Below the pieces are notes generated by a model that was not told where the DNA came from, did not search any database, and saw only the letters and a program-made list of their open reading frames with translations. From positions 149,685 through 213,684 of the forward strand of contig NZ_LWCU01000023.1 in assembly GCF_001650405.1 (NCBI RefSeq): a DNA stretch of 64,000 bases, written 5' to 3'. Each line of letters opens with the position of its first letter. The stretch's first letter is position 1. Of this stretch, positions 8,405 through 16,985 are shown one piece after another. The translations under genes were made by a program, and so were the position numbers. Origin of the DNA: Microbacterium sp. H83. GTDB lineage: Bacteria; Actinomycetota; Actinomycetes; Actinomycetales; Microbacteriaceae.

Positions 8405-8839
8405 TCAGCGGGCGAAGTTGCCGCGGTAGTACTCGTACACCCAGCCGACGATCGCGATCACGAAGATCGACAGTCCGATCGGGAGCAGGAACTGTCCGAC
8501 CGCCAGACCGACGACGAAGACGCCCGCCGATGCCGCCAGCACCAGCGGCCACCAGGACCAGGGGCTGAACTCACCGAGCTCGGGGTCACCGTCGTCGATG
8601 TCGCTCGTGAGGATGTCCTCGGGAAGCTCACCGTTCTGCGCCTTGTGCGTGCGATCGAGGTAGAACGCGATCATCGCGCCCATGAAGGCCGAGAAGAACA
8701 GCGCAACGGTGCCGACCCACTCGATCTTGTTCACCAGATCGACATCGGGGTGGGCGAGGATGTTCCAGCCCGTGTAGACCACGCCCATCAGGGCGAAGAA
8801 TGCGGTGAGGACCCACCAGAGGATGACGTTGTCGCGCAT
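8405..8839 (-). CDS. ctaF: Cytochrome c oxidase subunit IV, CtaF
   Basis: A 144-residue membrane protein with two N-terminal transmembrane helices (near 7-27 and 43-62), an acidic loop (DIDDGDPELGEFSPWSWWP) and two C-terminal helices. This is the actinobacteria-specific CtaF subunit. The start lies 3 bp after the ctaD stop; it ends the ctaC-ctaD-ctaF operon. Confidence 0.93.
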   Translation of the reverse strand: MRDNVILWWVLTAFFALMGVVYTGWNILAHPDVDLVNKIEWVGTVALFFSAFMGAMIAFYLDRTHKAQNGELPEDILTSDIDDGDPELGEFSPWSWWPLVLAASAGVFVVGLAVGQFLLPIGLSIFVIAIVGWVYEYYRGNFAR

Positions 8840-8842
8840 GGC

Positions 8843-10576
8843 TCAGTGGCCCTCTCGCTCGCCGGGTGCGGTGGTTGCGAACTCGGCCGCCTCCGGATGA
8901 TTCAGGTCGAATGCCGGACGCTCGCTGCGGATGCGCGGGATCGAGGTGAAGTTGTGACGCGGCGGCGGGCACGACGTCGCCCACTCGAGCGATGCTCCGT
9001 AGCCCCAGGGGTCGTTGACCGTGACCTTGGGTGCCTTGCGCGCCGTGATCCACACGTTGAGGAAGAACGGCAGCATCGAGGCACCGAGGATGATCGCACC
9101 GATGGTCGACACCTGGTTGCCCCAGGTCCAGCCGTCGGCCTCCGAGTAGTCGGCGTACCGGCGGACCATGCCGTCGACGCCCAGCCAGTGCTGGATGAGG
9201 AACGTCATGTGGAAGCCGATGAACAGCATCCAGAAGTGCACATAGCCGAGGCGCTCGTTGAGCATGCGGCCCGTCCACTTCGGCCACCAGAAGTAGAAGC
9301 CCGCGAACATCGCGAAGACGACCGTTCCGAAGACGACGTAGTGGAAGTGCGCCACCACGAAGTACGAGTCGGACAGTGCGAAGTCCAGAGGCGGAGCAGC
9401 GAGGATGACGCCGGTCAGGCCACCGAAGACGAACGACACGAGGAAGCCGAGCGCGAACACCATCGGCGTCTCGAATGTGACGGATCCTCGCCACAGCGTG
9501 CCGATCCAGTTGAAGATCTTCACACCCGTCGGGACGGCGATCAGCATCGTCATCAGGGCGAAGAACGGAAGGAGCACCGAGCCGGTGACGTACATGTGGT
9601 GCGCCCAGACCGCCACCGACAGCGCGGCGATCGCGATCGTCGCGTAGACGAGGGTCTTGTAGCCGAAGATCGGCTTGCGGCTGAACACCGGGAAGATCTC
9701 CGAGACGATTCCGAAGAACGGCAGCGCGATGATGTAGACCTCGGGATGCCCGAAGAACCAGAAGAGGTGCTGCCACAGCAGGACGCCGCCGTTCGCCGGG
9801 TCGTAGATGTGGGCGCCGAGCACCCGGTCCGCTGCCGCAGCGAAGATCGCCGCGGCCAGCACCGGGAAGGCCATGAGGATGAGGAGACTCGTGATGAGCG
9901 TGTTCCACGCGAAGATCGGCATGCGCCACATGGTCATGCCCGGCGCGCGCATCGTGATGATCGTGGTGATGAAGTTCACCGCGCCGAGGATGGTCCCGAA
10001 GCCCGAGATGCCGAGTCCCAGCATCCAGAGGTTCCCACCGGCACCCGGCGAGAACGAGGCGCTCGCGAGCGGCTGATAGGCGAACCAGCCGAACGATGCG
10101 GCACCCTGCGGAGTGAGGAATCCAGCGACGGCGATCGTCGACCCGAACAGGAACAGCCAGAAGGCGAAGGCGTTGAGACGCGGGAACGCCACATCGGGGG
10201 CGCCGATCTGCAAGGGCAGGATCGCGTTCGCGAAACCCGCGAAGAGCGGGGTCGCGAACATCAGCAGCATGATCGTGCCGTGCATCGTGAACAGCTGGTT
10301 GTACTGCTCCTTGGTCGGGACGATCTGCATCCCGGGTGCGAACAGCTCGGCGCGGATGACGAGGGCCATCACGCCGCCGAGGAGGAAGAACAGCACCGAG
10401 GCGATCAGGTACATGTACCCGATGGTCTTGTGGTCCGTGGAGGTGATCCACTTGACGACGATGTTGCCCTTCTGCTCGACGCGCGAGGAGCTCATCAGAG
10501 CGGCCTGGCGTGCCGGCAGAGTGGTGGGACGGGAGCGAGGGGCCTCGTCGGTGCGGGGTGCTTCAGTGGTCGACAT
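8843..10576 (-). CDS. ctaD: Cytochrome c oxidase subunit I, CtaD
   Basis: A 577-residue haem-copper oxidase catalytic subunit with 12 expected membrane spans. HPEVYI marks the Cu-B histidine and cross-linked tyrosine motif; AHHMY carries the histidine pair; the late AHFHYV motif carries the haem a3 and a ligands. Reduces O2 to water and pumps protons using electrons from CtaC. It starts 3 bp after the ctaC stop. The N-terminal 45 residues are a cytoplasmic extension common in actinobacteria. Confidence 0.97.
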   Translation of the reverse strand: MSTTEAPRTDEAPRSRPTTLPARQAALMSSSRVEQKGNIVVKWITSTDHKTIGYMYLIASVLFFLLGGVMALVIRAELFAPGMQIVPTKEQYNQLFTMHGTIMLLMFATPLFAGFANAILPLQIGAPDVAFPRLNAFAFWLFLFGSTIAVAGFLTPQGAASFGWFAYQPLASASFSPGAGGNLWMLGLGISGFGTILGAVNFITTIITMRAPGMTMWRMPIFAWNTLITSLLILMAFPVLAAAIFAAAADRVLGAHIYDPANGGVLLWQHLFWFFGHPEVYIIALPFFGIVSEIFPVFSRKPIFGYKTLVYATIAIAALSVAVWAHHMYVTGSVLLPFFALMTMLIAVPTGVKIFNWIGTLWRGSVTFETPMVFALGFLVSFVFGGLTGVILAAPPLDFALSDSYFVVAHFHYVVFGTVVFAMFAGFYFWWPKWTGRMLNERLGYVHFWMLFIGFHMTFLIQHWLGVDGMVRRYADYSEADGWTWGNQVSTIGAIILGASMLPFFLNVWITARKAPKVTVNDPWGYGASLEWATSCPPPRHNFTSIPRIRSERPAFDLNHPEAAEFATTAPGEREGH

Positions 10577-10579
10577 GGC

Positions 10580-11482
10580 TTACTCCTCTCCTTCCTCGGA
10601 GTCGTTCTGGGGGGTGGTGCCGGGGTAGTTCGCGAGACGGTCGTACGCGTCCGTGATGTCGCCGGTGTTGCCTTCCTCCTCCAGGGACTGGAGGTAGGCG
10701 TCGTACTCGTCCTGCTCGACGACCTTGACGTTGAAGAGCATCATCGAGTGGTACTCGCCGCAGAGCTCGGCGCACTTGCCGGCGTACTCGCCCACGCGGG
10801 TCGGGATGAAGGACCAGGAGTTGTCCTTCCCGATGTACATGTCCTTCTTGTAGAGGAAGTCGATGATCCAGAAGGAGTGGATGACGTCGCGCGACTGGAG
10901 GTTGATCGTCACCTTCTGGTCGACCGGGAGCACCAGCGTGGGCAGCTGGCCCTGATCGATGTTGCCCGCGGCATCGGGCTGCGCCTGGATGCCCATCGTC
11001 CACACGGCGTCGGAGTTGTCCTCCTCGTCGCCGTCGTACTGGAAGTCCCACGCCCACTGCTTGGCGATCGCGGTGATCTCGACGTCGGGCTCGTCCCACT
11101 TCGTCTCGATCGCCGCCTGGTCGCGGGCGGTGAAGAAGAACATCCCGAGGACCAGGATGAGCGGCACGATCGTGTAGAAGATCTCGATCGGCATGTTGTA
11201 CCGCATCTGCACGGGCAGACCGGTCTGGCCCTTGCGACGGCGGTAGGCGATCGCAGCCCAGGCCATCAGGGCCCAGGTGATGACTCCGACGGCGAGCAGG
11301 ACGATCCAGGAGTTGACCCAGAGCGACGACACGCGCTCGGTCTGGTTCGTGGCTGCAGGTCCGTCGTCCACGAAGCCCGGGAGGTAACCGTTCAGCTCGG
11401 TGGTGGTACATCCAGCCAGGGCCACGGCGGTCACCACTCCCAGAGGAAGAGCGACCCAACGAAGGCGGCGATTCGAGGGCAC
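10580..11482 (-). CDS. ctaC: Cytochrome c oxidase subunit II, CtaC (lipoprotein)
   Basis: A 300-residue protein starting at GTG 11482, preceded by GAAAGGTG. Signal sequence with lipobox LAGC puts the acylated cysteine at residue 25. Two further membrane helices follow, then the extracellular CuA domain with CAELCGEYHSMM (both copper cysteines, histidine and methionine). It accepts electrons from QcrC. A TAGACT -10 at 11523-11518 gives a leader of about 30 nt. An ATG 36 bp upstream would place a cysteine-rich stretch before the signal and is less likely. Confidence 0.95.
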   Translation of the reverse strand: MPSNRRLRWVALPLGVVTAVALAGCTTTELNGYLPGFVDDGPAATNQTERVSSLWVNSWIVLLAVGVITWALMAWAAIAYRRRKGQTGLPVQMRYNMPIEIFYTIVPLILVLGMFFFTARDQAAIETKWDEPDVEITAIAKQWAWDFQYDGDEEDNSDAVWTMGIQAQPDAAGNIDQGQLPTLVLPVDQKVTINLQSRDVIHSFWIIDFLYKKDMYIGKDNSWSFIPTRVGEYAGKCAELCGEYHSMMLFNVKVVEQDEYDAYLQSLEEEGNTGDITDAYDRLANYPGTTPQNDSEEGEE

Positions 11483-11517
11483 GATGCACCTTTCAGATTG
11501 CGGACAGGGCACACCCA

Positions 11518-11523
11518 AGTCTA
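11518..11523 (-). promoter_or_regulatory. Putative -10 of the ctaCDF operon
   Basis: TAGACT on the minus strand, about 35 nt before the ctaC GTG. It separates ctaCDF from upstream erpA, together with a small hairpin at 11547-11565. Confidence 0.45.
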
Positions 11524-11546
11524 GGGCAACCTCACACCTGATTCAT

Positions 11547-11565
11547 GCCAACCACGCAGGTTGGC
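11547..11565 (-). terminator. Possible weak terminator after erpA
   Basis: Seven-bp arms (GCCAACC with GGTTGGC) around ACGCA, 14 bp after the erpA stop. Short, so it may only attenuate. Confidence 0.4.
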
Positions 11566-11578
11566 GGGCCTCACCGGG

Positions 11579-11944
11579 TCAGTGGAAGCTGTCTCCGCAG
11601 GCGCAGCTGCCCGCGGCGTTGGGGTTGTCGATCGTGAAGCCCTGCTCCGAGATCGTGTCCTTGAAGTCGATGGACGCGCCGTCGAGATACGGGACGCTCA
11701 TGTTGTCGACGATGACCTCGACGCCGTCGAAGTCGACCGTCTCGTCGCCCTCGAGGAAGCGCTCGTCGAAGTACAGCTGGTAGATCAGGCCGGAGCATCC
11801 GCCGGGCTGCACGGCGACGCGCAGACGCAGGTCGTCGCGTCCCTCCTGCTCGAGAAGGTTCTTCACCTTCGTCGCCGCGGCGTCGGTCAGCTTCACGCCG
11901 TGCGCCTGGGTGGTCTCTGCCGAAGTCAGTGTGGTGTCGCTCAT
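11579..11944 (-). CDS. erpA: Iron-sulfur cluster carrier ErpA/HesB family
   Basis: A 121-residue A-type carrier. The three cluster cysteines are in QPGGCSGL and in the C-terminal GSCACGDSF motif. It delivers Fe-S clusters to apoproteins; the nearby Rieske protein QcrA is a plausible client by context only. The start at 11944 has AAGGAGCGAC upstream. A -10-like TAAAAT at 12003-11998 and a GC-rich palindrome lie in its leader. Confidence 0.9.
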   Translation of the reverse strand: MSDTTLTSAETTQAHGVKLTDAAATKVKNLLEQEGRDDLRLRVAVQPGGCSGLIYQLYFDERFLEGDETVDFDGVEVIVDNMSVPYLDGASIDFKDTISEQGFTIDNPNAAGSCACGDSFH

Positions 11945-11961
11945 GTCGCTCCTTGTGACGG

Positions 11962-11977
11962 GCCGTGCTCGCACGGC
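11962..11977. promoter_or_regulatory. Palindrome in the erpA leader
   Basis: GCCGTGCTCGCACGGC has perfect 7-bp arms around TC. It sits between the TAAAAT -10 (12003-11998) and the erpA ribosome binding site, where it could act as an operator or an mRNA hairpin. Confidence 0.4.
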
Positions 11978-12034
11978 TGGTACCTCGATTTTACCCTCCG
12001 CACCACGGCAGGGGCTCGGCGCTCGCGGCGCGCG

Positions 12035-13456
12035 TCAGATGACGATGTCGTTCATGCGTGCGAGCAGCAGCGCCTCGGTGGCCACCGCGTGCCGGAACGT
12101 GTCCAGGTGCAGCGACTCGTTGGGGCTGTGCGCGTGGGAATGCGGGTCCTCGACGCCCGTGACCAGGATCTGCGCCTGCGGGAACTCCCGCACGAGATCG
12201 GCGATGAACGGGATCGACCCGCCGACGCCCAGGTCGATCGGCGCCACCCCGTATCCGTCGCGCATCGCCTCGCGGGTGAGCGCCACGGCCCAGCCGCTCG
12301 TGTCGACGAGGAAGCCGTTGCCGAGGTCGACGTCCGAGAACGTGAGCTCCGCTCCAAACGGCGCGTGCGCGCGCAGGTGCGCCTCGAGGGCGGCATAGGC
12401 GTCCTCGCCGGACTGCCCGGGGGCGACGCGCGCGCTGATCACGACGGTGACCTCTGGCAGCAGCGTGTTCGACGCAGCGGCGACGCTCGTCGCGTCGATC
12501 CCGATGACCGTGACCGACGGCTTGTTCCAGATGCGGCTGAGGATCGTGCCGTCGCCGATCGGGGATGTGCCGGGGAGCAGCCCCGCCTCGTCGCGCAGCG
12601 TCTCCTCCGAGTAGTCGGGAGTCGGCGCGTCCCGTTCGGTCATCCCCTCGACCGCGACCGAGCCGTCGGCGTTCCAGAGCGTGGCGAGCATCGTGACGGT
12701 GGCCATCATCGCGTCCGGGACCGCGCCGCCGAACATGCCGGAGTGCGAGGCGTGGTCGAGGGTGCGGACCCGCACGGTGAAGCGGGCGTTGCCGCGCAGC
12801 GAGACGGTCAGTCCCGGGGTCGTCGAGTCCCAGTTGCCGGAGTCGGCGACCACGATCGCATCCGCGCGCAGAGCGTCCTTGTTGTCGGAGAGGAACTGCG
12901 CGAACGACCGGGAGCCGTACTCCTCCTCGCCCTCGATGAACATCGCGATGCCGAGCTCGAGGTCGTCGCCGAGCACCTCGGTCACGGCGCGGATGGACGC
13001 GACGTGGGCCATGATCCCCGCCTTGTCGTCGGCGGCGCCCCGGCCGTAGAGGCGGCCGTCGCGCACCGTCGGCTCGAAGGGCGGCGTCTGCCACAGCGCG
13101 TCGTCCCCGGGAGGCTGCACGTCGTGGTGCGCGTACAGGAGGATCGTCGGCTTGCCGTTGCGCGCCGCTCGGGTGGCGAGAACCGCGGGCTGCCCGACCT
13201 CGTCGGTGCCGGGGACGGCCGCGCGCAGGATGCGGACCTCGTCGAACACCCCCGTCGCGGACGCGAGCGCCGCGACCGCCTCCGAGCTGCGCTCGAGCTG
13301 CGTCTGGTCGAATGCCGGCCATGCCATGCCGGGGATGCGCACGAGCGCACCGAGGTCGCTCAGCGCGGCCGGGAAGCCGAGCGCGGCGGCCTCCAGGACG
13401 GCGGCCTCGCGATCGTCGGACGGAATCGGATCACCGGGCAGAGCAGGAGATGTCAT
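12035..13456 (-). CDS. M20-family dipeptidase
   Basis: A 473-residue zinc peptidase. Metal-site motifs are YAHHDVQP, GRGAADDKAG, EGEEEYGS (catalytic glutamate and ligand) and the C-terminal HSHAHSPNE. The central insert with HASHSGMFGG is the lid/dimerisation domain. These enzymes act on dipeptides or N-acyl amino acids in the cytoplasm. The start has TAAGAT 7 nt upstream and no ribosome binding site, so it is probably leaderless. Its promoter overlaps the divergent promoter of the gene at 13502. Confidence 0.9.
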   Translation of the reverse strand: MTSPALPGDPIPSDDREAAVLEAAALGFPAALSDLGALVRIPGMAWPAFDQTQLERSSEAVAALASATGVFDEVRILRAAVPGTDEVGQPAVLATRAARNGKPTILLYAHHDVQPPGDDALWQTPPFEPTVRDGRLYGRGAADDKAGIMAHVASIRAVTEVLGDDLELGIAMFIEGEEEYGSRSFAQFLSDNKDALRADAIVVADSGNWDSTTPGLTVSLRGNARFTVRVRTLDHASHSGMFGGAVPDAMMATVTMLATLWNADGSVAVEGMTERDAPTPDYSEETLRDEAGLLPGTSPIGDGTILSRIWNKPSVTVIGIDATSVAAASNTLLPEVTVVISARVAPGQSGEDAYAALEAHLRAHAPFGAELTFSDVDLGNGFLVDTSGWAVALTREAMRDGYGVAPIDLGVGGSIPFIADLVREFPQAQILVTGVEDPHSHAHSPNESLHLDTFRHAVATEALLLARMNDIVI

Positions 13457-13461
13457 GCGAG

Positions 13462-13469
13462 TAATCTTA
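13462..13469. promoter_or_regulatory. Overlapping divergent -10 elements
   Basis: TAATCT on the plus strand (13462-13467) and TAAGAT on the minus strand (13469-13464) share four bases. They face the DUF3043-type gene and the M20 dipeptidase respectively, so initiation in the two directions could be mutually exclusive. Confidence 0.4.
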
Positions 13470-13501
13470 AGGTGAACCCTTCACCCGAACCGAGGATCCT
13501 C

Positions 13502-14089
13502 GTGGCCACTACCCCCTCCACCCCTTCGACGAACGACGACGCCCCCGAGACGCCCGCTCTCGGCAAGGGGCGCGCGACGCCGACCCGCGCGGAGCAGGAG
13601 GCGGCGCGTCGTCGCCCCCTCGTCGCGAACACGAAGGAGGCGAAGGCCGCCGCGCGCGCCGAGCTCGCGGAGCGCCGCAACCGCGCTCAGGCCGGTCTCG
13701 CCGCGGGTGAGGAGAAGTTCCTGCCGGCACGCGACAAGGGACCGCAGCGCCGATGGGTGCGCGACTACGTGGATGCCGGGTGGCACCCCGCGGAGTTCGT
13801 CATGGGCGTCATGGTCCTCGTGATCCTCATCTCCCTGCTCCCGCCGAACCTCGCGATCGCCGGCTTCGCCATCGCGGGCTGGGCCTACCTCGTGATGATG
13901 GCCTATCTGGTGCTCGCCATCGGCGGCATGATCCTGCTCGGCATCCGGGTGAAGCGCAAGGTGGCCGCGAAGTTCGGCCAGGATCGCATGGAGCGCGGCC
14001 TCGGCTGGTACGCGGCCATGCGCTCGTTGCAGATGCGCTTCATGCGGCTGCCCAAGCCGCAGGTCAAGCGGGGGCAGCACCCCGCCTGA
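13502..14089 (+). CDS. DUF3043-type membrane protein
   Basis: A 195-residue protein: a charged, alanine/arginine-rich cytoplasmic N-terminus (1-85), the motif WVRDYVDAGWHPAEF, then two transmembrane helices (about 97-118 and 122-145) and a basic tail. The pattern fits the uncharacterised actinobacterial DUF3043 family. The GTG at 13502 has GAGG upstream and begins the sequence VATTPSTPSTNDD. Function unknown. Ended by the hairpin at 14102. Confidence 0.75.
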   Translation: MATTPSTPSTNDDAPETPALGKGRATPTRAEQEAARRRPLVANTKEAKAAARAELAERRNRAQAGLAAGEEKFLPARDKGPQRRWVRDYVDAGWHPAEFVMGVMVLVILISLLPPNLAIAGFAIAGWAYLVMMAYLVLAIGGMILLGIRVKRKVAAKFGQDRMERGLGWYAAMRSLQMRFMRLPKPQVKRGQHPA

Positions 14090-14101
14090 TCGCGTCGCCC
14101 C

Positions 14102-14157
14102 GATCCACCAAGAGGCGTCCCCTGCTCTGCGGAGCGGGGGACGCCTCTTCGTGGATC
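14102..14157. terminator. Bidirectional terminator between DUF3043-type gene and pyrD
   Basis: A 26-bp interrupted stem (14102-14127 with 14132-14157, one mismatch and one wobble) around TGCG, between convergent genes. Confidence 0.85.
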
Positions 14158-14164
14158 AGAGTGC

Positions 14165-15187
14165 TCAGCGGCGGGCGAGCCCTCGGTTGATCTCTCGTCC
14201 CCAGAACGGTCCGCGGTAGAGGAACGCCGTGTAGCCCTGCACGAGGGTCGCGCCGGCGTCGAGGCGCTCCTGCACGTCGGAGGGCGTCTCCACTCCCCCG
14301 ACGGCGATCACGCAGAAGTCCGACGGGACGACTCCGCGGACGAGGCGCAGCACCTGCAGCGACCGCTCCTTGAGCGGCGCTCCCGAGAGCCCGCCGGCAC
14401 CGGCCGCCTCGACGATCGCGGGATCGGTCAGCAGTCCGTCCCTGCTGACGGTCGTGTTGTGCGCGATGACGCCGGCGAGTCCTTCGTCGACCGCCATCGT
14501 CGCGATGGCCGTGATCTCCTCGTCGGGCAGGTCGGGGGCGATCTTGACGAGCAGGGGCGTCTCGCCCGACGCCGCTCGAACGGCGCGCAGCAGCGGCGCC
14601 AGCGTCTCGACCGCCTGCAGTCCGCGAAGGCCCGGCGTGTTCGGAGAGGACACGTTGACCGCGAGGTAGTCCGCGAGCGGAGCCAGGCGACGTGCGGATG
14701 CGACGTAGTCCGCCGTCGCGTCCTCGACGTCGACGACCCGGCTCTTGCCGATGTTCACCCCCACGACCGTGTCCGGCGCTCCGCGGCGGAGCGCGGCGAG
14801 GCGTCGGGCCACCGCATCCGCTCCCTGGTTGTTGAACCCCATGCGGTTCACGACCGCCCGGTCCGCGATGAGACGGAACAGCCGCGGCTTCGGGTTGCCG
14901 TCCTGCGGGATGGCGGTCACGGTGCCGACCTCGACGTGCCCGAAGCCGAGCGCGGCCAGCCCCCGCACCCCGACGGCGTTCTTGTCGAAGCCGGCCGCGA
15001 TGCCGAACGGCGAGGGGAAGGTCACGCCGAGCGCCTCGACCCGCAGGGACGCGTCCGGTCTGGTGAGCGCGCGCGTCGCCCACGCGAACGGGGGCGCTCC
15101 GAGCACGCGGATCACCGCCATGCCGGCGTGGTGGGCGAACTCGGGATCGAAGCGCGAGAGGACAGCGCGGAAGAGCAGCGGATACAT
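14165..15187 (-). CDS. pyrD: Quinone-dependent dihydroorotate dehydrogenase
   Basis: A 340-residue class 2 DHODH that oxidises dihydroorotate to orotate with quinone. The N-terminal helix for membrane contact (YPLLFRAVLSRFDPEFAHHAGM) precedes the barrel; NRMGFNNQGAD, VNVSSPNTPGLR with the catalytic serine region, and VGGVETPSD are family motifs. The start has TAATCT 7 nt upstream, whose TAA is also the nrdR stop codon; no ribosome binding site at useful distance is seen, so a leaderless start is likely. Confidence 0.95.
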   Translation of the reverse strand: MYPLLFRAVLSRFDPEFAHHAGMAVIRVLGAPPFAWATRALTRPDASLRVEALGVTFPSPFGIAAGFDKNAVGVRGLAALGFGHVEVGTVTAIPQDGNPKPRLFRLIADRAVVNRMGFNNQGADAVARRLAALRRGAPDTVVGVNIGKSRVVDVEDATADYVASARRLAPLADYLAVNVSSPNTPGLRGLQAVETLAPLLRAVRAASGETPLLVKIAPDLPDEEITAIATMAVDEGLAGVIAHNTTVSRDGLLTDPAIVEAAGAGGLSGAPLKERSLQVLRLVRGVVPSDFCVIAVGGVETPSDVQERLDAGATLVQGYTAFLYRGPFWGREINRGLARR

Positions 15188-15194
15188 CCCTGCC

Positions 15195-15200
15195 AGATTA
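15195..15200 (-). promoter_or_regulatory. Putative -10 for pyrD, overlapping the nrdR stop codon
   Basis: TAATCT on the minus strand; its first three bases are the nrdR stop codon TAA. Seven nt separate it from the pyrD ATG. Confidence 0.4.
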
Positions 15201-15668
15201 CCGGTCGGCGGGCTCCCGCTCCGTGTGGTCGGCGCGCAGCTCGGTGATGGCGCTCTCGAAGTCCTCCAGCGACTCGAACGCCTGGTAGACGCTCGCGAAA
15301 CGGAGGTAGGCGACCTCGTCGAGATCGCGCAGCGGGCCGAGGATCGCGAGCCCGATCTCGTTGGCGTCGAGCTGCGAGACGCCGGTCTGGCGCACCGCCT
15401 CCTCCACGCGCTGCGCGAGGATGGCGAGGTCGGCCTCGGTCACCGGACGTCCCTGGCAGGCCTTGCGGACGCCGGAGATGACCTTCTCACGACTGAAGGG
15501 CTCCATCACGCCGGAGCGCTTGATGACATTGAGGCTCGCCGTCTCGGTGGTCGTGAACCGCCCGCCGCACTCGGGGCACTGACGTCGCCGTCGGATCGAC
15601 AGACCGTCGTCGCTGGTGCGCGAATCGATGACACGGGAGTCGGGATGACGGCAGAAGGGGCAGTGCAT
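15198..15668 (-). CDS. nrdR: Transcriptional repressor NrdR
   Basis: A 156-residue repressor of ribonucleotide reductase genes. The zinc ribbon (MHCPFC and CPECGGRF) is followed by the ATP-cone domain with [16 protein letters not shown]. NrdR senses dATP/ATP and binds paired NrdR boxes. The start has TAGGAT 7 nt upstream, whose TAG is the hisD stop; AGGA within it could also serve as a weak ribosome binding site. Confidence 0.97.
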   Translation of the reverse strand: MHCPFCRHPDSRVIDSRTSDDGLSIRRRRQCPECGGRFTTTETASLNVIKRSGVMEPFSREKVISGVRKACQGRPVTEADLAILAQRVEEAVRQTGVSQLDANEIGLAILGPLRDLDEVAYLRFASVYQAFESLEDFESAITELRADHTEREPADR

Positions 15669-15675
15669 CTGACCG

Positions 15676-15681
15676 ATCCTA
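15676..15681 (-). promoter_or_regulatory. Putative -10 for nrdR, overlapping the hisD stop codon
   Basis: TAGGAT on the minus strand; its TAG is the hisD stop codon. Same hexamer and 7-nt spacing as trpD. Confidence 0.4.
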
Positions 15682-16983
15682 CGCGGTGAAGCGCGCCTCG
15701 ACGGCGTCGCCGTGGGCGGGCAGAGCCTCGCTGTGCGCGAGCGCGACCACGCCGGCCCTGACCTCGGCGAGAGCGGCGCGGTCGTACGAGATCACCTGCT
15801 GCGGGCGCAGGAACGTGTATGCCCCGAGGCCCGGCGCGTAGCGCGCCTGACCGCCGGTCGGCAGCACGTGGTTGCTCCCCGCCATGTAGTCGCCGAGACT
15901 CACCGGCGTGTGGTCGCCGACGAACACGGCCCCTGCGCTGGTGAACGACGCCGCGGCGGCCTCGGCATCCACCAGGTGGAGTTCGAGGTGCTCCGGCGCA
16001 TACGCGTTGCTGAACGAGGTCGCCATCGCGCGGTCGTCGACGAGCACGATGGCGGACTGCGGTCCGTCGAGTGCGACGGAGACGCGGTCGGCGTGCCGCG
16101 TCGCGGCGGACTGCCGGGCGATCTCCGCACCGACGGCGTCTGCGAGCTCCTGCGAATCCGTCACCAGCACGGCGGAAGCCTGCTCGTCGTGCTCCGCCTG
16201 GCTCACCAGATCGGCGGCAACGAGGCGCGCGTCGGCCGACGAGTCGGCCACGACGAGGATCTCGGTCGCCCCCGCCTCGGAGTCGGTGCCGACGACGCCC
16301 GCGACGGCGCGCTTCGCCGAGGCCACATAGTTGTTGCCGGGCCCCGACACGGTGTCGACCGGGTCGAGACCGATCGCGTCGATGCCGTGGGCGAACGCGC
16401 CGATGGCGCCGGCGCCGCCCATGGCGTAGATCTCCGTCACGCCCAGCAGGCCGGCCGCGGCGAGGATGGTCGGGTGGATGCGGCCGTCCTGGTCGGACTG
16501 CGGCGGCGAGGCCAGGGCGATCTGCTGCACGCCGGCGACCTGCGCCGGCACCACGTTCATGATCACGCTCGACGGGTAGACCGCCTTGCCTCCGGGGATG
16601 TACACGCCCACACGGTGCACCGGCTGCCAGCGCTGCGTGATCGTCGCGCCCGGGCCGATCTCCGTCACCCGGGCTGCGGGCACCTGGGCGGTGGAGGCCT
16701 CACGCACGCGGCGGATCGCCTCTTCCAGCGCCGACCGCACCGCGGCGTCGAGCGACTCGAGCGCGTCGGCGACGTGCTCGGCAGGTACGCGGATCGCGTG
16801 TCCGGCGACGCGATCGAAGCGTTCGGCCTGCTCGCGCAGAGCCGCTTCTCCCCGCTCGCGCACGTCCTCGACGATGCGGGCCGCGGTGTCGAGGGCTTCG
16901 GCACGGGCCTGCGTGGCGCGCGGAACGGCCGCGAGCATGTCAGCCGGCGAGAGCTCGCGCCCCCGCAGATCGATGGTGCGCAC
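15679..16983 (-). CDS. hisD: Histidinol dehydrogenase
   Basis: A 434-residue zinc enzyme catalysing the last two oxidations of histidine synthesis. Landmarks are [29 protein letters not shown], the SQAEHDEQA zinc/catalytic segment, [10 protein letters not shown], and [18 protein letters not shown]. The GTG at 16983 starts 2 bp after the stop of the upstream membrane protein, so the genes are co-transcribed. The open frame continues upstream but only as shadow sequence of that gene. No other his genes are present. Confidence 0.96.
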   Translation of the reverse strand: MRTIDLRGRELSPADMLAAVPRATQARAEALDTAARIVEDVRERGEAALREQAERFDRVAGHAIRVPAEHVADALESLDAAVRSALEEAIRRVREASTAQVPAARVTEIGPGATITQRWQPVHRVGVYIPGGKAVYPSSVIMNVVPAQVAGVQQIALASPPQSDQDGRIHPTILAAAGLLGVTEIYAMGGAGAIGAFAHGIDAIGLDPVDTVSGPGNNYVASAKRAVAGVVGTDSEAGATEILVVADSSADARLVAADLVSQAEHDEQASAVLVTDSQELADAVGAEIARQSAATRHADRVSVALDGPQSAIVLVDDRAMATSFSNAYAPEHLELHLVDAEAAAASFTSAGAVFVGDHTPVSLGDYMAGSNHVLPTGGQARYAPGLGAYTFLRPQQVISYDRAALAEVRAGVVALAHSEALPAHGDAVEARFTA

Positions 16984-16985
16984 GG

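Noticed and set aside
8645..11524. 959-codon plus-strand open frame across ctaF, ctaD and ctaC
   Set aside because: Antisense shadow of the oxidase genes.
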